Assembly: GCA_035543115.1 (NCBI GenBank)
Contig: DATKKF010000004.1
Location: forward strand, 124,001 to 188,000
Direction: 5' to 3'
DNA: 64,000 nt
Origin: RPRB01 sp035543115
Lineage (GTDB): Bacteria; Myxococcota; Myxococcia; Myxococcales; Myxococcaceae
Part shown: piece by piece, positions 60,834 to 64,000 of the stretch
Numbering within the stretch: position 1 is the first letter of the stretch
Layout of the letters: every line of letters begins with the position of its first letter
Translations under genes and position numbers: made by a program
The notes under the pieces: model-generated
The model's database searches: none
Seen by the model: the letters and a program-made list of their open reading frames with translations, nothing else
Told to the model about the DNA's origin: nothing

Positions 60834-61496
60834 CTACTTCCTCGCGTGCGTGGTGCGAAGCGCGACCTTCACCGATGGCCGAACGAAGACGATGCCGTCG
60901 CTGTGGCCCGGGACGGCGCCCTTGACCAGGAGGAGGTTCTTCTCGGCGTCCACGTCCACCACGGTGAGGTTCTGGGTGGTGACCTGCTCCACCCCATAGT
61001 GCCCCGGCATCTTCTTGTTCGGGTACACGCGGCCCGGCGTCTTGCGCTGGCCGATGGCACCGGGGTGGCGGCGGTACTCGTGGGTGCCGTGAGTCTGGCC
61101 GAAGCCCCGGAAGCTCCAGCGCTTCATCACGCCCTGAAAGCCTCGGCCCTTGGTGATGCCGGTGACGTCGACCAGCTGGCCCTTCTCGAAGAGGCCCACG
61201 CTCACCGCGTCGCCGATGTTGAAGCCTGCGGCCTCGTCCGGGCTGATGCGGAACTCCTTGAGGACGCGGCGCGGCTCGACCCCGGCCTTCTTGAAGGAGC
61301 CCTTCTGCGCGGCGGCCAGACGCTTCTCCTTGGCCTGGCCGAAGCCGAGGGTCACCGCCGAGTACTCGTCGCGCTCCGGGGTCCGCTTGCCCACGACCAT
61401 GCAGGTGGAGGCGTCGATGACCGTGACCGGGACGAGGTTGCCGTCCGCGTCGAACACCTGGGTCATCCCGATTTTCTTGCCGATCAAGCCCTTCAC
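60834..61496 (-). CDS. rplC: 50S ribosomal protein L3, outside any S10-type cluster
   Basis: The 220-residue protein starts at a GTG after GAGGAG and begins MKGLIGKKIGMTQVFDADG, the L3 N-terminus. It has KGRGFQGVMKRWSFRG and HPGAIGQRKTPGRVYPNKKM near the peptidyl-transferase tip. Gln in GAIGQRKTPG corresponds to the residue methylated by PrmB in E. coli. In nearly all bacteria L3 lies between rpsJ and rplD; here its neighbours are typA and a thioredoxin-like gene, and no other ribosomal protein is in the window. Its own promoter is visible. Whether another copy exists elsewhere cannot be seen. Confidence 0.97.
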   Translation of the reverse strand: MKGLIGKKIGMTQVFDADGNLVPVTVIDASTCMVVGKRTPERDEYSAVTLGFGQAKEKRLAAAQKGSFKKAGVEPRRVLKEFRISPDEAAGFNIGDAVSVGLFEKGQLVDVTGITKGRGFQGVMKRWSFRGFGQTHGTHEYRRHPGAIGQRKTPGRVYPNKKMPGHYGVEQVTTQNLTVVDVDAEKNLLLVKGAVPGHSDGIVFVRPSVKVALRTTHARK

Positions 61497-61578
61497 GGTC
61501 GCTGCTCCTCGCTCGTACGCCTACCCGCGCCAGGCGCCGCCCTCTCTCCCGGGAGGGGGGGTGGCCGGGAAGCGGGGC

Positions 61579-61606
61579 TACATAACAGCTTGCCCGGGGG
61601 CGTCAA
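61579..61606 (-). promoter_or_regulatory. Sigma-70-type promoter for rplC
   Basis: On the minus strand, TTGACG (complement of 61601-61606) and TATGTA (complement of 61579-61584) are separated by 16 bases, a good match to vegetative -35/-10 elements. The predicted start, near 61572, leaves a leader of about 75 bases with a CTCCCGGGAG palindrome. The -35 overlaps the stop codon of the thioredoxin-like gene. Confidence 0.6.
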
Positions 61607-62091
61607 GACGGGAGGAACCGCCGGAGCGCCGCGTCCAGTCCGGCGGCACTGTCGGTGGGAAGTGCAGATCCCTGGAGCCACGCCTCGGGGCGCCCCGAAC
61701 GGTCGAGGCGAACGAGCACGGGCACGGTGTGCACCGACCGGCCGAGGACGGGTCCGGGCGGCAGATCATCGACGTCCACCTCGACCAGCCACCAGCGCGC
61801 GAGGACGCTGCGGTTGCTCTCCCGGACAAAGGCGGCGTCGAGCGCGCGGCACGGCTCGCACCACGGCGCGCCGAGCTCCACCAGCACCCGCACGCCGGAG
61901 CGCGCCGCCTCCTGCGCCAGCGCCTGGAGCTCTGGGCCGAGCCGGCGCGGGTCGACCTTGACGCGGCGGATGACCGGCGCTCGCGGCGCCGCCTCCGGCC
62001 CGGCCGGGGCACCCGGCGGCAGCTCCTCGGTGAGCGGGGCCGGGCCGGCATCGGCGGCGACCGTCAGGAAGAGGGCGAGGAGCCGGGCCAT
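61603..62091 (-). CDS. Exported thioredoxin-like protein
   Basis: The 162-residue protein has a signal peptide (MARLLALFLTVAADAGP), a Pro/Ala linker and a thioredoxin fold with the redox motif ELGAPWCEPCRALDAAF (WCEPC). The cis-Pro is in HTVPVLVRLDRSG. It probably acts on disulfides or cytochrome maturation in the periplasm; the substrate is unknown. The ATG at 62091 is used since the frame upstream is Arg-rich. It lies upstream of the rplC promoter. Confidence 0.8.
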   Translation of the reverse strand: MARLLALFLTVAADAGPAPLTEELPPGAPAGPEAAPRAPVIRRVKVDPRRLGPELQALAQEAARSGVRVLVELGAPWCEPCRALDAAFVRESNRSVLARWWLVEVDVDDLPPGPVLGRSVHTVPVLVRLDRSGRPEAWLQGSALPTDSAAGLDAALRRFLPS

Positions 62092-62204
62092 CGCCCCGAG
62101 GAGAACACGGCAGGACCTGCTCCGGCGAGTTCGATGCGTCCCTGGCCAGCCCGCGCGGGTGCACGGCAGTTGCCGGCCTGCCTTCCGAGGAGCGCGAGGG
62201 CGAA

Positions 62205-62405
62205 GTGCAGGAGGCACTGTTGCGGGCGGAACAGGTGCGCACCTTCGTCGACCTCTCGGTCGACGCACTCACCCGGGCGCTCCGGGACCGACCGGTCTCC
62301 CTGAAGGGGCTCGGACGACACCAGGCACGGATGTTCCGGTATTTCGGTCTCCGGACCGACGACCTCGAGCAGTCCGCCAAGGCGAGAGCGAGACGGCCCC
62401 GGTAG
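62205..62405 (+). CDS. Possible small protein upstream of MoxR gene
   Basis: The 66-residue frame begins with GTG behind a GAGGG element. It reads QEALLRAEQVRTFVDLSVD, then DRPVSLKGLGRHQARMF, ending AKARARRPR. The amphipathic helical pattern is more regular than chance, but no family is recognised and codon evidence is modest. It ends 16 bases before the MoxR start. I list it as a candidate only. Confidence 0.3.
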   Translation: MQEALLRAEQVRTFVDLSVDALTRALRDRPVSLKGLGRHQARMFRYFGLRTDDLEQSAKARARRPR

Positions 62406-62421
62406 ACTCTGCCAGGCCAAC

Positions 62422-63399
62422 GTGACCGCTCCTGCACTCCCCCGCTCCCCCCTCGCGGCCTCCGCCGCCCACGCGCTCCTCACCCGGGCCAGCGAGGCGC
62501 TGGGCCGCGTCGTCCGCGGCAAGCGCGCCGCCGTCGAGCTGGCGCTCACCACCCTGGTCGCCGGAGGGCACCTGCTGCTCGAGGACGCGCCCGGCGTGGG
62601 CAAGACGACCCTCGCCGAGGGCCTGGCGCGGGTGTGCGGCCTGCGCCTGGCCCGCATCCAGTTCACCGCAGACCTCATGCCGGCGGACGTGACCGGCGTC
62701 CAGGTGTTCTCGCCGTCAAGCGGCGAGTTCCAGTTCCGCCCCGGGCCGCTCTTCCACGAGCTGGTGCTGGCCGACGAGCTGAACCGCGCCCCGCCCCGCA
62801 CCCAGTCGGCGCTCCTCGAGGCGATGGCCCACGCCCACGTGACGGTGGACGGGACCACCCATCTGCTGCCGCGGCCGTTCATCGTCGTGGCCACCCAGAA
62901 CCCCCTCGACCTCGCCGGGACCTACCCGCTGCCGGACGCGCAGCTGGACCGCTTCCTGGTGCGCCTCACGCTCGGGCACCCCTCGCCCGAGGTGGAGGCG
63001 GAGCTGGTGACCACCCGGGGGCTCGGCGAGCCGGTCTCCTCGCTCGGGGCGGTGCTGGACCCCGAGCAGGTGCGCTCGCTCCAGGCGCGGGCGGCGAGCA
63101 TCCACGTCGCGCCAGAGGTGGCCCACTACCTGGTGACGCTCGCCCGGGCCACCCGCGAGCACCCGGGGCTGGAGCGTGGGGCGTCGACCCGTGCGGTGCT
63201 CTCGCTCACCGCCGCGGCGCGCGCCCGCGCCCTCTGGGAGGCGCGCGACTTCGTCATCCCCCGGGATGTGGCGGACCTCTTCGTGCCCACGCTCGCCCAC
63301 CGCGTGGTGCCCCGCGGCGCGACCCAGGGGCTCGCCGCCCGCGAGGAGTCTAGCGCGCTGCTCGAGTCGGTGCTGGCGTCGGTCCCCGCGCCCCGATGA
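62422..63399 (+). CDS. MoxR-family AAA+ ATPase
   Basis: The 325-residue protein starts at GTG. It has Walker A LLLEDAPGVGKTTLAEGLA, the MoxR-specific RIQFTADLMPADVTG and Walker B HELVLADELNRAPP. Also present are sensor 1 VVATQNPLDLAGTYPLPDAQ and the C-terminal lid with RGASTRAVLSL. MoxR ATPases act as chaperones for partner von Willebrand/DUF58 proteins in assembly of complexes. The downstream DUF58 start overlaps its stop by four bases (ATGA), the classic MoxR-DUF58 unit. Confidence 0.95.
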   Translation: MTAPALPRSPLAASAAHALLTRASEALGRVVRGKRAAVELALTTLVAGGHLLLEDAPGVGKTTLAEGLARVCGLRLARIQFTADLMPADVTGVQVFSPSSGEFQFRPGPLFHELVLADELNRAPPRTQSALLEAMAHAHVTVDGTTHLLPRPFIVVATQNPLDLAGTYPLPDAQLDRFLVRLTLGHPSPEVEAELVTTRGLGEPVSSLGAVLDPEQVRSLQARAASIHVAPEVAHYLVTLARATREHPGLERGASTRAVLSLTAAARARALWEARDFVIPRDVADLFVPTLAHRVVPRGATQGLAAREESSALLESVLASVPAPR

Positions 63400-64000
63400 C
63401 CTCGCGACGGGAGCGCTTCGAACGCGCCTGGCGGCGGTTCTGGAGACCGCCCCGGCGCCTGCGGACCACCCCGGCGGGGCGGACCTACCTGGTGCTCACC
63501 TTCGGGGTGGGACTCGGCGCGCTGAACACCGGGAACAACCTGCTCTACCTGGTGCTCGGGCTGCAGCTGTCGATCGTGGTGGTGTCCGGCATCCTCTCCG
63601 AGCGCTGCGTGCGGCGGGTACGGGTCCGCAGGCTGCTCCCGGCGGCGCCACGCGCCCGGAGCCCCTTCTACCTCGCCTGGGGGCTCCGGCTGGAGAAGGG
63701 TCAGGCCTTCGCGCTCTCGGTGGCCGAGGTGCACCCGATCCTCGGAACCGCGGTGGGCCGGCTGACCTGGCTTCCCTCGGGCGACGAGGTGGTGGTGCGC
63801 GCGGTGGCCACGGCGCCGCGGCGCGGCCCCCTGTCGCTGCAGGCCATCCGGATCTCCACCAGCTTCCCCTTCGGACTCTTCGTGAAGAGCCGAGACCTGG
63901 ACCTCCCCGGTGAGCTGCTGGTGCTCCCCGGCCGGGTGCCGCCCCCGCCCGAGCCGCCGTCGCCGGGCAGCGGGCTCGGGCTCGAGCAGCGTTCGCTCCG
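63396..64000 (+). CDS. DUF58 domain protein (truncated by window end)
   Basis: The ATG at 63396 overlaps the MoxR stop. About 201 codons are visible. A basic N-terminus (RRERFERAWRRFWRPPRRLR) precedes two hydrophobic segments (TYLVLTFGVGLGALNTGNNL and LYLVLGLQLSIVVVSGIL). The extracytoplasmic-looking part has FPFGLFVKSRDLDLP, typical of the DUF58 N-terminal region. The metal-binding von-Willebrand-like domain would lie outside the window. It partners the MoxR ATPase in an operon of unknown substrate. Confidence 0.9.
   Translation, partial: MTSRRERFERAWRRFWRPPRRLRTTPAGRTYLVLTFGVGLGALNTGNNLLYLVLGLQLSIVVVSGILSERCVRRVRVRRLLPAAPRARSPFYLAWGLRLEKGQAFALSVAEVHPILGTAVGRLTWLPSGDEVVVRAVATAPRRGPLSLQAIRISTSFPFGLFVKSRDLDLPGELLVLPGRVPPPPEPPSPGSGLGLEQRSL

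Overview
The window is a very GC-rich bacterial chromosome segment that reads as Myxococcota (a deltaproteobacterial myxobacterium or close relative). Support comes from the strong G/C preference at codon third positions, the many lipoproteins, a secreted enzyme ending in a MYXO-CTERM-like tail, FG-GAP, TPR and MJ0042 zinc-ribbon proteins, an FHA/PAS hybrid histidine kinase, and a carB-greA-recG gene neighbourhood. There are two tRNA genes and no rRNA, CRISPR array, intact insertion sequence or complete prophage. Most genes are core housekeeping genes, with secreted and lipoprotein accessory genes between them. Layout: bases 1-6420 are a leftward block: mnmA, sppA, a HIT protein and a LapB-like TPR protein, preceded by a CCA-adding enzyme/poly(A) polymerase, an outer-membrane-type protein and an MlaC-like protein. 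Bases 6600-10300 hold small membrane, CBS and lipoprotein genes, a saccharopine-dehydrogenase-like oxidoreductase and tRNA-Arg(CCT). Bases 10500-22250 are an envelope and secretion region: a beta-helix-type lipoprotein, the broken tail of an iron-sulfur repair (RIC/YtfE) gene, a nitroreductase, a DUF2950/DUF3300 pair, an EXORDIUM-like lipoprotein, an amidohydrolase, a GH44 glucanase and a TPR protein. Bases 22300-24260 are a leftward sulfur unit (cysteine synthase, then thiosulfate sulfurtransferase) with an unannotated 25-residue open frame carrying three consecutive Cys codons between the two genes. Bases 24500-28110 hold secreted hypotheticals and an alpha/beta hydrolase. Bases 28130-35270 hold tRNA-Val(CAC), a lidless Hsp70 operon, an NlpC/P60-like lipoprotein, a zinc-ribbon membrane TPR protein with repeated TQVFG motifs, a ComEA-like HhH protein and aspartokinase. 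Bases 35340-41850 hold hutH translationally overlapped with a 1658-residue TPR protein. Bases 42000-54440 are a long leftward housekeeping block: molybdopterin-binding protein, tmk, small membrane and zinc-ribbon proteins, pcm, recG, greA, carB, an aminotransferase, a broken FG-GAP gene, coaD and rsmD. Bases 54450-60700 hold a CDF metal exporter, a hydrolase, an FHA-PAS-kinase-receiver protein and typA. Bases 60830-64000 hold an isolated rplC (ribosomal protein L3) with its own promoter, a thioredoxin-like protein, and the start of a MoxR/DUF58 operon cut by the window end. Findings most worth a second look: the poly-Cys frame next to the sulfurtransferase; rplC outside any S10-type cluster; the TQVFG repeats that resemble a phosphothreonine/FHA ligand array; a thymidylate kinase whose Walker A lysine is replaced by threonine; and the Hsp70 lacking its lid. 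No wholly new multi-gene system was evident. Start codons were chosen by homology and Shine-Dalgarno (SD) placement; function calls are by family recognition from the translated sequence, without database searches.
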